Shown here piece after piece: positions 11,532 through 22,540 of a stretch of 64,000 nt of DNA. Numbering within the stretch: position 1 is the first letter of the stretch; every line of letters begins with the position of its first letter. Under the pieces are notes generated by a model, which was not told the DNA's origin, searched no databases, and saw only the letters and a list, made by a program, of their open reading frames with translations. The translations under genes and the position numbers were made by a program. The DNA comes from Trichobilharzia szidati (taxonomy: Eukaryota; Platyhelminthes; Trematoda; Strigeidida; Schistosomatidae): NCBI GenBank assembly GCA_944472155.2, contig OX235271.1, forward strand, positions 39,110,633 through 39,174,632. The letters run 5' to 3'.

Positions 11532-11844
11532 TACGGTGGAATTAAGACCTGAAAATGTATAATATTGGTCAATGATACTATAATTGATAGAAATGCAGGA
11601 TTTCATTTTGTATAAATATTCTACAAGGCGATAATTCTTACTGAACTATTGAGGATACTCATCACGAACATGTGTACCGAAATCTTTCTTTTTTGGAGTA
11701 TAAGGGATCTTACAAACAGGACGATATCCCCCTTTGGTAGTGTCAATTCAAAATAATGAAATCGATAAGTATTATCACCTTACATTTCAAATCTTTAAAA
11801 ACTGTATATTAATTATAATCGAATTTGTCGTCAGACTGTGAATC

Positions 11845-11868
11845 ATTGTGTGTGTGTGTGTGTGTGTT
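11845..11868. repeat. TG microsatellite
   Basis: A run of about 11 TG units. Confidence 0.85.
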
Positions 11869-12104
11869 AAAAGATGAGTACTGTATGCTACTCAGTGTGA
11901 CTTATTAATTAAATTGTAACTTTATCAGCAATAAATCCTGATGAAACAATCTAAGATAGCCATGGGTAATGACTGGGTGAGAAGTAAAAACCAGGGTTGT
12001 GGAAGGGTTTGAATCCGTGACCACCAAATTGACCACCAGTTTAACTACGATATTCGACTGCTAACTTTAACATCATTTTGTAGGTGACCTTCTCTGGCTC
12101 TATA

Positions 12105-12385
12105 GGGAAGTTAAGATGACCAGCCGGAAAGGATAAGTTAGAGGGAAATTCATCATAGTGCCAGCCGACAATTAATCATCCAACAAATATTCTGAAAGAA
12201 ATGGAGATGGATTGCGCGATATTCCCTCAAGTGGAAAATAGACACGAAACGATGAACTGGAAGCCTATCCTAGTGTGACATGGTAGAGATCGTGTCCGGA
12301 GGAAATGAAAGCTTATAAGCAATAATGGAGCAAACGAAAGGGGACCTTAGGGGACAGAGGGCACCCAGAGGAATAATAATAATGC
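12105..12385 (+). mobile_element. RTE-type LINE, decayed 3' fragment
   Basis: GAAGTTAAGATGACCAGCCGG, CAACAAATATTCTGAAAGAA and ATGGAGATGGATTG correspond to the KIRWP...RKWRW block. It ends GAGGAATAATAATAAT. Confidence 0.7.
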
Positions 12386-12565
12386 CCTTTCAAATATGCA
12401 TGTGTTGAAGTAAATTCCATATTATGGATTTATAGAAAACATGTGAGAAGTTACTTTTCAAATCGCACTTTTATCTGATAGTAGTCACTGTTCCACCTGA
12501 GATTTGTTAGTTTCTGTAATGTCTAATCTGAATCTATGGCTTTCATTTTTTCCAGTGTAGGATTA

Positions 12566-13425
12566 TCATTATTCCCTTGGGTTCCAAGTGGGACATAGAA
12601 CTTCAACAACACATCTCCACTTCCTCCTATACTCTGCTGTCCTCTTCAGCTGACTAGCCACACGATTCCCAATAATCTCTCATCTCCTCCGTGTCATCCT
12701 CTCACACACGACCCACTCGTTGTTTCCCATTGGAATTCCACTCAAGCTATGGTCTGCACTACACGTGGTGTCATTTCACCAGTCTCCTAAATGTATGCCC
12801 AAGCCATCTCCATTTTTTCTCCTACATATTTGTTGAGCGATCGGATATTGGTTAGTTCGTTCCCAGAGAGCGTTTCTTGCTACTGATTCTTTCTGGCTGT
12901 CTGGTCTTCATTGTGGAGCTGGCCAGTTGATCTTCACTATCGAGCTAGCAAATACAGTTGTTGACAATAAATAGTCTGCAACTTGTGATGTGCTAGCCAA
13001 GTTTCTTACCCATATAGATGAACTGAATTAACATCAATGTCAAAAATTCGAATCGTATTCTTCATGCTGAGGTGGAGTGTAGACGATTTCCAAACTGGTT
13101 TCAGCTTGATGAAGACGTATCTTGTCTTTCCGACTATGGCTGGTTGCCTTTGACATCTTCATCCTTACCGCTTGTAGTTGAAACGATGCTTCGTAGATAA
13201 GTGAAGGAAGGAAGCAACCTCTTTCAAATCTCTCCCAGTGATGGTGATTGTTGCTGGTTGTTGTTACTGTTGGTAGCGGTTAGTTATCATTATCACCTCC
13301 ATCCTCTCTATGTTCACCTGGAGTGCTGTGTTCTCTGACTGCTTCTTCAGCCAGATTGTCGGTTTTCTAGTTTGTCTGACATTAAACATAAGTCATCTCC
13401 GAAATCCAGGCCTTGTAGAGTCTTC
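12566..13425 (-). mobile_element. RTE-type LINE, RT to 3' end
   Basis: The reversed 3' end (ATTATCATTATTCCCTTGGG) is followed by the complement of the C-terminal domain, the Gln-rich block (GTTGTTGTTACTGTTGG) and part of the RT palm near 13370. Stops throughout. Confidence 0.78.
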
Positions 13426-13440
13426 TAACAAAAAAATATG

Positions 13441-13442
<2 letters not shown>

Positions 13443-13480
<38 letters not shown>

Positions 13481-13498
13481 CATATATATATATATATA
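13443..13498. repeat. TA microsatellite
   Basis: About 50 bases of alternating TA, interrupted once by AAGCA. Confidence 0.9.
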
Positions 13499-13499
13499 C

Positions 13500-14735
13500 C
13501 ATGATTTTGACTACTTTCAAGGCGGAGAGTTGATATTGCACGTTTAAGTAAGTGTGAGTATTTCCTCTACAATAGGACGAGGTCAACTAGATTAGTGGAA
13601 CTCAAAAAGCTAACAAAATCTTATAAGATAAGGAAAAATAATAACAATTATTATTATTATTACGACTATTCGCCGTTCAAGTTTAGCAGTCTCCTGAAAA
13701 TGCATTCCAGACAAAATTAGTCACACACCCACTCTCTCCTTTTTACAAGAATACAAGTTCATCATGACTACATCATTCACGTTTACTTTTACACAAAATA
13801 TATTTATCCTGTTTAAATCTACTTTTTCTTTTCTTTTTATCATTATTATTATTATTTTTGTGTTAAACCGTCTTTGTTTTTCTGAGAAGAATTCAGATTT
13901 TCTCAAGAGGAGAGAAAGAAAGAAAGAGAAAAAAAAGTGCCTACTTTATATATGCTAATGAGCGCCTAGTTTAGTGTTATCTCACTCACTCACTCATTCA
14001 CTGTACGTCTTATTTCTCTCTGTAGTACATTTAAGTATTAGAAACACACCAACATCAACGGCAACAACAACAAGAATGACAACAACAGCAGATTTTATTT
14101 ATAATGCTGTGAAATTACAGCATTTCCAACATTCTGCATTTATATATGCATACATGACCACAATATATAACTATATATATATATATAAATATATATTCGT
14201 TTAAAGTACGTGGACATGAGTTACAACACAGATAATGTGTAAATTGTAATTCTTTCTTACATATTATTGTAAAACCAGTCACTTATAACAACTTCTATAC
14301 ACTGTAGGAGAAAGAAAAAAAATTATGTTTTTACTTAACTTTTAAAATAAAAACTGATTGAAATGAATGAGTTGATATTTTTCAATGTAATCAGGATATG
14401 CAAATGCTAATGAATGAATAGTCTAATGTTTAGAAATCTGGTAACTGAAAACACTGAGAAACCGTGTAATCTTTCGATTTACTTTTCACAAGTGCTGTGC
14501 TAATTCATACACTATCCACCTCCGATATATATTTTGAACAGACCTGAAGTAGTTTTCTGCTTTTTTCTTTGACTGTCAGTGCAAAAAAGAATGTCATTTG
14601 AGTAATCCATCCGTTGTTGTTCTTTGGAATCTTGGTGGGAATTAGACCCTGTGATAAAATAACAATAAAGAAAGCGAAGATGAAGTGAAGTGGAGTGGAT
14701 GAGTTTCACCGATAAAATAGAATACTTTGTATGGA
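13500..14735. other. AT-rich unique-looking DNA, no gene supported
   Basis: Simple tracts (ATT near 13650, TATA near 14170) and short open frames without domains. Confidence 0.45.
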
Positions 14736-14737
14736 TT

Positions 14738-15005
14738 TTGTTTGATCGGTTACAGGATTTCATCATGAGATGAAATTAGTTAGAGAACCATTGAAAAAAC
14801 CTGCAAGGAGTACTGGACAGCAGGAGTATGCACCGACCGCCAGGGTTCGAACCCAGTACCTTCTGATTACAAGGCGAGCTCGCAGACCATTAAGTCAAGT
14901 TTCGCCGATTCACGACATACCACGACTGGTGCTAGCCAATGTTATCGGCAGCGACACGTGTCTGTCCTTACGGCCGACCTACTGTGCCCTACTGGTCACG
15001 ACAAC
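14738..15005 (-). repeat. Family B repeat
   Basis: Minus-strand copy with tail, a deletion across much of the hammerhead (GGACAGCAGGAGTATGC), GGGTTCGAACCC (B box complement, 14843) and the 5' part with ACTGGTCACGAC. Confidence 0.7.
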
Positions 15006-15581
15006 AAAATTACTATGATCGAGGTAAACAAAAGGGAATTAACAAAACAGTTTTCAATACATAATTTAGGTTTCTGTTCAAGTATAGGTAAGACTGGAGA
15101 AAACGTAAATTTTTTATTGTGACTAAATTTCTGCCTGTAGATAACTTTAAAGCATAAATCGCATGAATGAGTTGAATGATCTGACTCGAAAAGGTGTTCA
15201 CAGAAATGAGATGGTTTTAACTATCGTTTATTGTTCACCTCAGTGTGCATCTACTGCTTCGCATACTCCTGTAGATGTTGTAAGCGTCCTCTACGATAAA
15301 GTGTACCTGAACACCATTCGGTTTGTTTGATCAAAGACGAGCGCATGAAGTCTTTGTATTGAAAAACGATCTGTTAATTCCCTTTCTTTACCTTGATCAT
15401 ACTAATATTATTTTTAATTTTGTTTTCATTAGGGCGGTGTATTCCATCTCATTTATTTTTTCTCCATCATACCAGCATCAAACTAATAGATGAATAGTGC
15501 TTTATATATATTCAGTACCTAATCTGTGTTAGTATATATATATATATATATACTTGTTTGGTCACTAATACATTCATGTGC

Positions 15582-15806
15582 GTCGGTGGCATAGCGGTTA
15601 GGACGCTCGACGACCATGCACATGTTCCGGGGTTCGATTCCCGGCCACGGATGCACTCCTTTACCTCGCTAAGCCAGAAATAATGCTGGTGAAGAGGAAA
15701 GGTTGGGCATGAGGCTATTAACCCCATCATGTAAAAATAAACACTGCTACAGAAGCTTCAAGCCACTAGCTTGAAGCCCTATATTCCACTGGGGAACGTG
15801 AAGGAA
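15582..15806 (+). mobile_element. SINE family A (tRNA-headed)
   Basis: Starts GTGCGTCGGTGGCATAGCGG. The A box is TGGCATAGCGGTTAGGACG and the B box GGGTTCGATTCCC. The body is CTTTACCTCGCTAAGCC...AGGCTATTAACC. The tail GAAGCCCTATATTCCACTGG resembles the RTE 3' end. Confidence 0.85.
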
Positions 15807-15809
15807 AAA

Positions 15810-17680
15810 ATATAAATATTCATAGCTATATCACTAGTATTGACCATTCATCTTTGATGAAAATTCGTGAAAATCTGGTCATTGTTTAATGTAGCATGCA
15901 TTATTAACAAGTGGTTGATTCTTCCTAATTTATGAAAGGAATTCTAACTTCACATGTGACTTTCATTTGTTAACATTTGTCAGAAAGTAATATCAAGACG
16001 AAAAAGAAAAACAACAACACGAATTCTGTTGCATTTTTACTGACGAGACTGTCACTATCCAACTTTAAGGACTTAATTAGTCGATGAAGATACTACTGAG
16101 ACCTGAGTGACCGATTAACATTCATCAGGAGTAACACAAAAACTGCAAATGTTAGCAAAGTCGTGATGTATATATATATATATATATATATAGTTCACAG
16201 GCATGGAACACGAGTCAGTGAAGGCATTTCCCACTGCCTCTTGTAGATTTTCATTAACACCTGCCTTCGCTCGATGCCAATGAAAAAACAGTCAGTCATA
16301 AACGGTATTCAATGGTGAACCAACTAATATATAATATATATTCAAATGTCATCTAACAGCAGGAAAGTCCTCGAGTGGAAACCGCATGAACAGCAACAAG
16401 TTAGGCGTCTGAGAACGACATAGAAAAGATCATGTGAGACAGTTGTAGAGGCAGTTAAAAGCGATGTGACAGAACCAAAGTGAAATACAAACGTGCCATC
16501 CACTGAAGTCCTATGTTCCTGGAGTATGACTTACACTGGTTTTTTCTTCTGTACTAACTGTTGGACATGATTACACTACCCTGTTTCCTGTTCACTGATT
16601 AGTAAAAAGTAATAAGTGAATTTTTTTAATTAAACACTTCTCCTCTTAAGTGTTTAATTTTTTTGAGTGTTCTAAACCAAATGAATGATTTCTTACCTGT
16701 ATCTTAATACATAGGAAGGGAAATAAGCGTTATTTGTAAGAGATTCAATAAATATGCTTTAGAAGAGGAATTGCATAACATGCTACCTCATACAAATATC
16801 AAATCCGAAGGATAAATACACATACTGAATGAATAAAACTCTTCATTACTGTCTTTAGATAAATTGGAAATTTTAAATTAAAGGCGTGTAGTGTTATTAA
16901 AAGGATGGTAAGCAGTTTACCACTTAACTGACTTTATGACCTACCATTATTGTTATTACTATTATTATTATTATTCCGGGGATAAATGAGCTGTTGGCAA
17001 TTTTATGACTCAAGGAGTTAGGGTGTAGTCTAAAATATCCGTTTGAAGTAATTAGAGTCAATCAATCAATCAACGAACCAACCAACCAACCAAACAACCA
17101 ACTAATACAGTTTTCTCCCCTTTTTTCTTTTTCTTCTTCTTCTATCAAGTAGGTTGTTGAAAGCAAAGATAACAGTGTACACTTGTGAATGTTATTTTGT
17201 CCACCTGAAGTTAATAATAAAAAGAAAAATAGTCAAAATGAATATCAAAAGGAAAACTTCATTTTAAGCCTATTTAATTAAAGAAGAGAAATACTTAATG
17301 TTTGTTAATAACAGTAGGGTGTATGTATGCAAATGAGTACCTTTCAATTGGCTCCTTAGCCTTAATCATCATTAGAAGTGATTAAAAGTCAAAGAAAATA
17401 ATGGACTTCCGAACTTTCTCTCTCTCTGCAACTTTACCTCGCTTGTCACAACACAATAACTGACATTCCACCTGTTTTTAACTATTGATGATTTAGATAA
17501 CATGATTTCCCAATAAAAAATGAGACTTCCGATTGCTCAAGTCTAAGACACAAAAGTGCCTAAGTTTGTACTGATCAAATTGATGTCAAAGCATTGCAAT
17601 GACAACAGTTCTTATAGTCGAACCAAAATAAATATTATATCAAAGCATTTCCTAATATTACTCAGATGTATAGGAATGAT
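15810..17680. other. AT-rich DNA with one RTE scrap, no gene seen
   Basis: TA run at 16164-16192, CAAT/CCAA tandem tract at 17058-17104, and a degraded RTE 3' scrap at about 16370-16515 (CCTCGAGTGGAAACCGC... CTGAAGTCCTATGTTCC). Confidence 0.5.
16370..16515 (+). mobile_element. RTE-type LINE, 3' scrap
   Basis: Follows the RTE end from the EWNP block to the CCTATGTTCC tail with many substitutions. Confidence 0.5.
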
Positions 17681-18366
17681 AAAACACCATTTTAATTGGA
17701 CAATAGTAACTAGTGCGACGTGTCTAGTCCTTTCTTTGATGCAGACTGAATTCTATCAGTCAGGTTTGCAATAAGGCCACCATTCTGGGTAGCTCGTCAT
17801 CACGGTACACATTGATTTGATGATATTAGATAGTTGGAGGCAATCGGACACAGGAAGCCTTGCTTCACCTAGGTTTAGTGCTAGTTGGAACTCACCACCC
17901 AGCAAGGCGTATCTGTAATCACCTTGAAGAAACTCATGTCCCTTTTGAGATTCGAACCCGCGTCACCCAGTGCCGTCTGCAGTCAGAGACGTTACCACTG
18001 AGCTATTGGCGCTGGCTAGCGATTGACCTCTTGTAGGACTGTAGTGGGTATTTTGATTGAACACTAGTAACTAGTGGGATGTGTCTTTGGTGCAGACTGA
18101 ATTTTATCAGTCAGGTTTCCACTAGTTACTAGTGTCCAATCAAAATACCCACTACAGTCCTACAAGAGGTCAATCGCGAGCCAGCGCGAATAGCTCAGTG
18201 GTAACGTCTCTGACTGCAGACGGCACTGGGTGACATGAGTTCCTTCAAGGCGATTACAGATACGCCTTGCTGGGTGGTGAGTGCCAACTAGCACTAAACT
18301 TAGGTCAAGCAAGGCTTCCTGTGTCCGATTGCCTCCAACTATCTAATGTCATCAAAACACCATTTT
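17681..18366. mobile_element. Fold-back insertion flanked by 13-bp target duplication
   Basis: AAAACACCATTTT occurs at 17681-17693 and again at 18354-18366, enclosing 660 bp. Inside, 17817-18077 and 18119-18355 are inverted copies with a 41-bp spacer. Each arm carries a tRNA-like unit (right arm GAATAGCTCAGTGGTAACG). The left arm keeps the B box (GGGTTCGAATC on the minus strand), and the right arm lacks about 24 nt there. A partial third copy of the inner arm end and spacer lies at 17694-17775. Confidence 0.8.
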
Positions 18367-18387
18367 GTCTTCAAATGTTAGTTTGCA

Positions 18388-18600
18388 GAGGTTTAGTTGA
18401 TTTTAAATTTGAACATGAATTGATTTCAGTTAGACAACCATTGAAAAATAGAAAGGGGTACAGGATAGCTGTTTCGTTCGTGTTTGGGACTCTTCATCAG
18501 TGCACACACATGACACTGCCATTAAGGATCGAACCCAGGACCCGGAATTTCAAGCAAATTAATTCTTTAATCAGTCACTAGTGAGCCGTGGATTAATTTC
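18388..18600 (-). repeat. Family B repeat
   Basis: Minus-strand divergent copy: tail (TTGATTTCAGTTAGACAACC), GATAGCTGTTTCGTTCGTGTT, GGACTCTTCATCAGTGC and GGATCGAACCCAGGACC. Confidence 0.6.
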
Positions 18601-19029
18601 CAAATGTTGGTTTTGTTTTGTCTGTTTAACATAGTATAAATGATTAGGACTCATGTCAATATTGTTTTCAGGGAAAGTTATACGTTTTGCACACTGCTTG
18701 CATAGTATTGTGTCTCAATCCACTTCACAAAGCCTACTGCTTTTTGTAACCCATTAAAAAACCATGCTCAGTACATGAGGTATCATTTGTAAACTTATTT
18801 AAGAGGGAATACTTGATTTAGCGTTAGGTTTCCTGCTTAAGTTCAGTATAAAAAGGTTTGAAGTATGTTAGAAGTCCTCCTTAGTGTATACAAGAAAAAA
18901 GTAATCTATTATTACCCTTAACCAACCTTATCTGATTATATATTACCAAAATTAGTGCTAATTATCTCCACACCTTATTTTCAGATCCCTTATCTAACAT
19001 TCAATTCAATTTTAGATTTTCCATCGATT
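18600..19029. other. No gene or clear repeat seen
   Basis: Unremarkable AT-rich sequence. Confidence 0.4.
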
Positions 19030-19206
19030 GATTCGACCGAAGTGCTCAGTCTCAGGTTGACATGTCGACTCTTTGTGCAGATGCTTCAACGATGTCTGGT
19101 CATATAATTTGAAGTCAACTGGTGGATGTTGGCTAGCAGTGAAATTGAAGACAACACGCATTTCGTCCTATTTGGGACTCGTCAGCTAGACGTACCTGCA
19201 TTTCTC
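19030..19206 (-). mobile_element. SM-alpha-type SINE, hammerhead and 3' part
   Basis: Minus-strand copy from the hammerhead to the 3' region (CCGAAGTGCTCAGTCTCAGG, ACATGTCGACTC). Abuts a plus-strand copy at about 19206. Confidence 0.75.
19146..19199 (-). ncRNA. SM-alpha hammerhead, core intact
   Basis: On the minus strand: CTGACGA, GTCC-CAAATA-GGAC, GAAA, then TGCGTGTTGTC. The core matches the published schistosome SM-alpha hammerhead. The 3' strand of stem I has mutated (TTCAATTT in place of the expected CTGGATT), so pairing is poor. Confidence 0.7.
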
Positions 19207-19375
19207 AGTGAGTGATGGTCTAGCGGATAATGCTATGACATTTTAAACTATGGGTACTGAGTTAGAGCCTCGGTAGGAACAGTATCACTCACTGACTAAG
19301 GATTGCAGGTACGTCCAGATGACGAGTCACAAATAGGACGAAATGCTAGTCACCACCCACTAATTCCCTTATCGC
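19207..19375 (+). mobile_element. SM-alpha-type SINE with tRNA-like head
   Basis: GGTCTAGCGGATAATGCTATG (A box) and TGAGTTAGAGCCTC (B box) are followed by a hammerhead at 19305-19355 whose core reads ATGACGA (C3 to A). 3' part short. Confidence 0.75.
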
Positions 19376-19967
19376 ATATAGTTTATTTTAATTAGCCTTT
19401 GATTTTTCATTTATATGATTGATTTAACAATAAAATGTGTGATGATTAGATTGTTCGATGTGTATTACGCAACTACATGGTGTTCTTCAGATGAGCTTCG
19501 TCTTCAATAACTGGCATACACAGAAATTTTATTGTTTACTATGAATAGGATATAAGATGACCAGCCTTTAAAAGTCAGGCAGCAATAGTGTACCCCGTAT
19601 TCTTTGTACTTTTCAAATTCCTCTAATGTTAAAAACGGCTATTTAAACAACACTGGCCAGTTATGTGTATTAGTGAGTCGAATTCCAAAGAATTAGTTCA
19701 TAGATATTTGTATATTTTGTTATACTTTGATTTTATTCAAAAAAGCTTCCAGTAAACTAGTGATTTTTAGATTAATTATTTATCAATAGTCCAATCTTTA
19801 TTTTATTTTATAAGGATATCTTAGCGATTTCTAAAAGAATATTTCGTCTGACTTTTTACATTAAGAAGTTAAGGCACTCAGGCATAACCAAACCATTCCT
19901 CTAACAGTTTGTTAACTCATGTATTTTACCTATTTTTCTTTACTGTTCACCCTTATTCTTTCCTGGA
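19376..19967. other. No gene or clear repeat seen
   Basis: AT-rich, no open frame of note. Confidence 0.4.
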
Positions 19968-20273
19968 TTGCTTAAAAAAGACTATGTTATACTTCGTAGA
20001 ACTCTGAAGACTGTCAGTAGGACGAGTGGAAAACCATTGAGCCATATCGTTGACATTGTCACTGATAGGCACTTGATGTCAGACTGTGAGCACCCACTCT
20101 ACCCGCAGCTCCAACCTTGTGTCTCCTCAGGTAAAACAAGAAGTCTTTCCAGAAGACTTTATGCACGTACGTCTGAGTATAAAAATTCCACTATACCATA
20201 TTCGGCACGTACTTTATGTGATGAAAATAGTGTTAGGCATGAACTAACTGACCTTCTTTGCACTATTAAATAA
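19968..20273 (+). pseudogene. Possible non-LTR retrotransposon ORF2 C-terminal fragment
   Basis: The open frame contains CEHPLYPQLQPCVSSGKTRSLSRRLYARTSEYKNSTIPYSARTLCDENSVR. Its pattern (HPLY, RTRS, ARTxxYxxSxxPY) is seen at the C-termini of several non-LTR and CR1-like RTs. No RT core upstream. It could be another repeated protein. Confidence 0.4.
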
Positions 20274-20538
20274 ACCATTTCGTCCACCCTTATAACATCA
20301 AGCTTTATTGTTATTGTACTTCTCATATTTATAATCCTCTCAAATTTTTGTTTTTATTTGTTTATCTTTTCATAAGTGTGAACATCGTTTAGGCTGTGTT
20401 ATAACTGTTAATTTTGTATTTCCCCTCACCATACTATATTAACAGAACATAGATTCAATAATCTATAACATGTTAAAATTTCCAAACTGAATCGACAATA
20501 CTGTTTGAAACAAAATCACTGTTATTATTATTATTTTT

Positions 20539-20768
20539 GGTGCGTCGATGGCATAGCGGTTAGGACGCTTGCCCACCATGCACATGGTCCGGTGCTCGAT
20601 CCCCGGCCACAGGACGCACTCCTTCACCTCGCTAAGCCAGAAATAATTCTGGTGAAGAGGAAAGGTTGGGCATGAGGCTAGCAACCCCATCCTGTAAAAT
20701 AAACACTGCTACAGAAACTTCAAGCCACTAGCTTGAAGCCCTATGTTCCACTGGGGAACGTGAAGGAA
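20539..20768 (+). mobile_element. SINE family A
   Basis: GGTGCGTCGATGGCATAGCGG head, GGTGCTCGATCCCCGG B box, full body and GAAGCCCTATGTTCCACTGG tail. ATTATTATTAT lies on both sides and may be the target duplication. Confidence 0.85.
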
Positions 20769-20989
20769 AAAAAATTATTATTATATTTAATATTCTCAAT
20801 TCGTACTTCGAATATTTTTGACTTTATATCGAAAACGTAGACAAATTCCTCTGGTTAATTTTGTTTTAATTTTAAATTTAATTTATGTTTTAAATAAATC
20901 AGATGCAATATTGTGACAAATGCTGAGGATTCCATTCTGTATTATAAGTACTGTTTTTGGAATAAAGTAGATTATTATTATAACGTTTT

Positions 20990-21215
20990 TGAAATTTTTT
21001 CTCCGTTCTTTGCGTTCCGGATGGAAGACAAGGCTTTAAACTTGAACACTGAAGTCTCAGTATCCTTGATGTTGTTGTTGTTGCTTTTATAGGGTTGGGT
21101 AGCCAAACTCACGTCAAATCTTTCCACTTTATTGGGCTTACTACAGACAAGACTTAAGATTGCTTCAGCTACGAGTTGAACACGGACCACGTATGCGGTT
21201 GAATAACATTCCACC
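20990..21215 (-). repeat. Possible divergent SINE family A copy
   Basis: TTTGCGTTCCGGATGG...AGGCTTTAA and GGGTTGGGTAGCC roughly follow the reversed SINE tail and body. Weak. Confidence 0.3.
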
Positions 21216-21485
21216 ACATTATAGGCATATTTTCATGACAGTTTTTGAAATGTTGAAAAAGATTTTTTATCTCAAATGAATGCTTGGAGTGTTCTTTAAG
21301 CTGGATAATTTAACCGTGAATCTTTCATCATCCTACTGAAAAGCGTCTTTATCACCAACTTCAATGTGTGAAGTGAACAGTGGGAAATTCTTCAATGAAA
21401 GCTTCGCAATTTAACCATCCAGCTTAAGAAACACAACACCATAAATATATCTTACGTATTTTATACATCCTATTTATAATTTCAG

Positions 21486-21613
21486 TGTTGAGTTGGTTTA
21501 CGTTATTCAAGCGATTGGCACATTCCAATTTTGGAGATACACACTCAATCTACAGATCTCACACTGAGTCGAAACCCCATGATCCAATAATTCGTTCGAA
21601 TTTAGAAAAAAAA
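21486..21613 (+). CDS. Possible upstream exon, gene uncertain
   Basis: A good acceptor (TATAATTTCAG, ending 21485) is followed by an open frame with repeat-free, coding-like composition (HSNFGDTHSIYRSHTESKPH). A GTATTA site at 21614 would end it in phase 0, compatible with the exon at 23380, but is a poor donor. The SM-alpha cluster lies between. It may be an exon of the zinc-finger gene, of another gene, or chance. Confidence 0.25.
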
Positions 21614-21879
21614 GTATTAGTGATAAACACCTATAATTTATCTTTTCCGATTGACAATGACAAAAATTAGCACTGACATTCTTTCACGATTATCAGCCGT
21701 TGAATATTGCGTGATCACCTTATTAAAAATTCAGTACCTTTCCGTGTTATTGATAATTGATAAACAGACAGGTCTTTGTGACAAAATATGGTCTTTCCCA
21801 TAAGAAAATGATTACATTATATTATGATTATACCTAACGGAAGTAATCATAAATGTTTATTAACTATGGATATAATTAG

Positions 21880-22085
21880 AAGTTAATTAGTGGATGGTGA
21901 CTAACAGTGGAATCCAGGATAACATGCATTTCGTCCTATCTGGGAATGACTCGTCACCTGGATGTACCTGCATTCCCTAGTCAGTGAGTGATAGTGTTCC
22001 CACCGAGGCTCGAACCCAGTCCCCGTAGTTTCAAACGCCAAAGCATTATCCACTAGACCAGTTGGGCTACGAGAGCCACCTCTTG
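21880..22085 (-). mobile_element. SM-alpha-type SINE with head
   Basis: Minus strand: head complement (GAGGCTCGAACCC B box, CATTATCCACTAGACC A box) then hammerhead at 21908-21969. The core reads GTGACGA (C3 to G) and stem II carries a 4-nt insertion. The cleavage region TTATCCTGGATTCC is preserved on the minus strand. Confidence 0.8.
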
Positions 22086-22116
22086 TGCAACGAGTTATAT
22101 TAATTACTTAGATTTT

Positions 22117-22262
22117 CCCGTCGATTGATTGGACCGAAGTGCTCGGTCTCAGGTTGACATGTCGGCTTCTTGTGCAGATGCTTCGACGATGTCTGGGCAA
22201 GTAATTAGAAGTTAATTGGTGGATGGTGACTAGCAGTGGAATCTAGGATGCGCATTTCGTCC
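22117..22262 (-). mobile_element. SM-alpha-type SINE, 3' half
   Basis: Minus-strand copy ending abruptly inside the hammerhead stem II (GCGCATTTCGTCC at 22250-22262), where the head of a plus-strand copy begins. Confidence 0.8.
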
Positions 22263-22540
22263 AAAGGGGTCTAGTGGATAACGCTTTGGCGTTTGAAACT
22301 ATGGGCATTGGGTTCAAGCCTCGGTGGGAACACCATCTCTCACTGCGGAATGCAGATACATCCAGCTGGCGAGTCCCAAATAGGACGAAATACTTGTTGT
22401 CCTAGTTTCCACTGCTGGTCACTACTCACCAATTAACTTCTAATTACATGCCGAGACATCGTCGAAGCATCTGCTCCAGAAGCCGATATGTCAACCTGAG
22501 ACCGAGCACTTTGGTCGAATCAATCTACGGAAAATTGTAA
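22263..22540 (+). mobile_element. SM-alpha-type SINE, near full length
   Basis: GGTCTAGTGGATAACGCTTTGG head, GGGTTCAAGCCTC B box, hammerhead 22351-22410 (core CTGGCGA, A6 to G), then the 3' part through CATCGTCGAAGC and CCGAGCACTTTGGTC. With 22117-22262 it forms a near-palindrome. Confidence 0.85.

Noticed and set aside
17058..17104. CRISPR-like direct repeats
   Set aside because: CAAT and CCAA microsatellites. No spacers, eukaryotic context.
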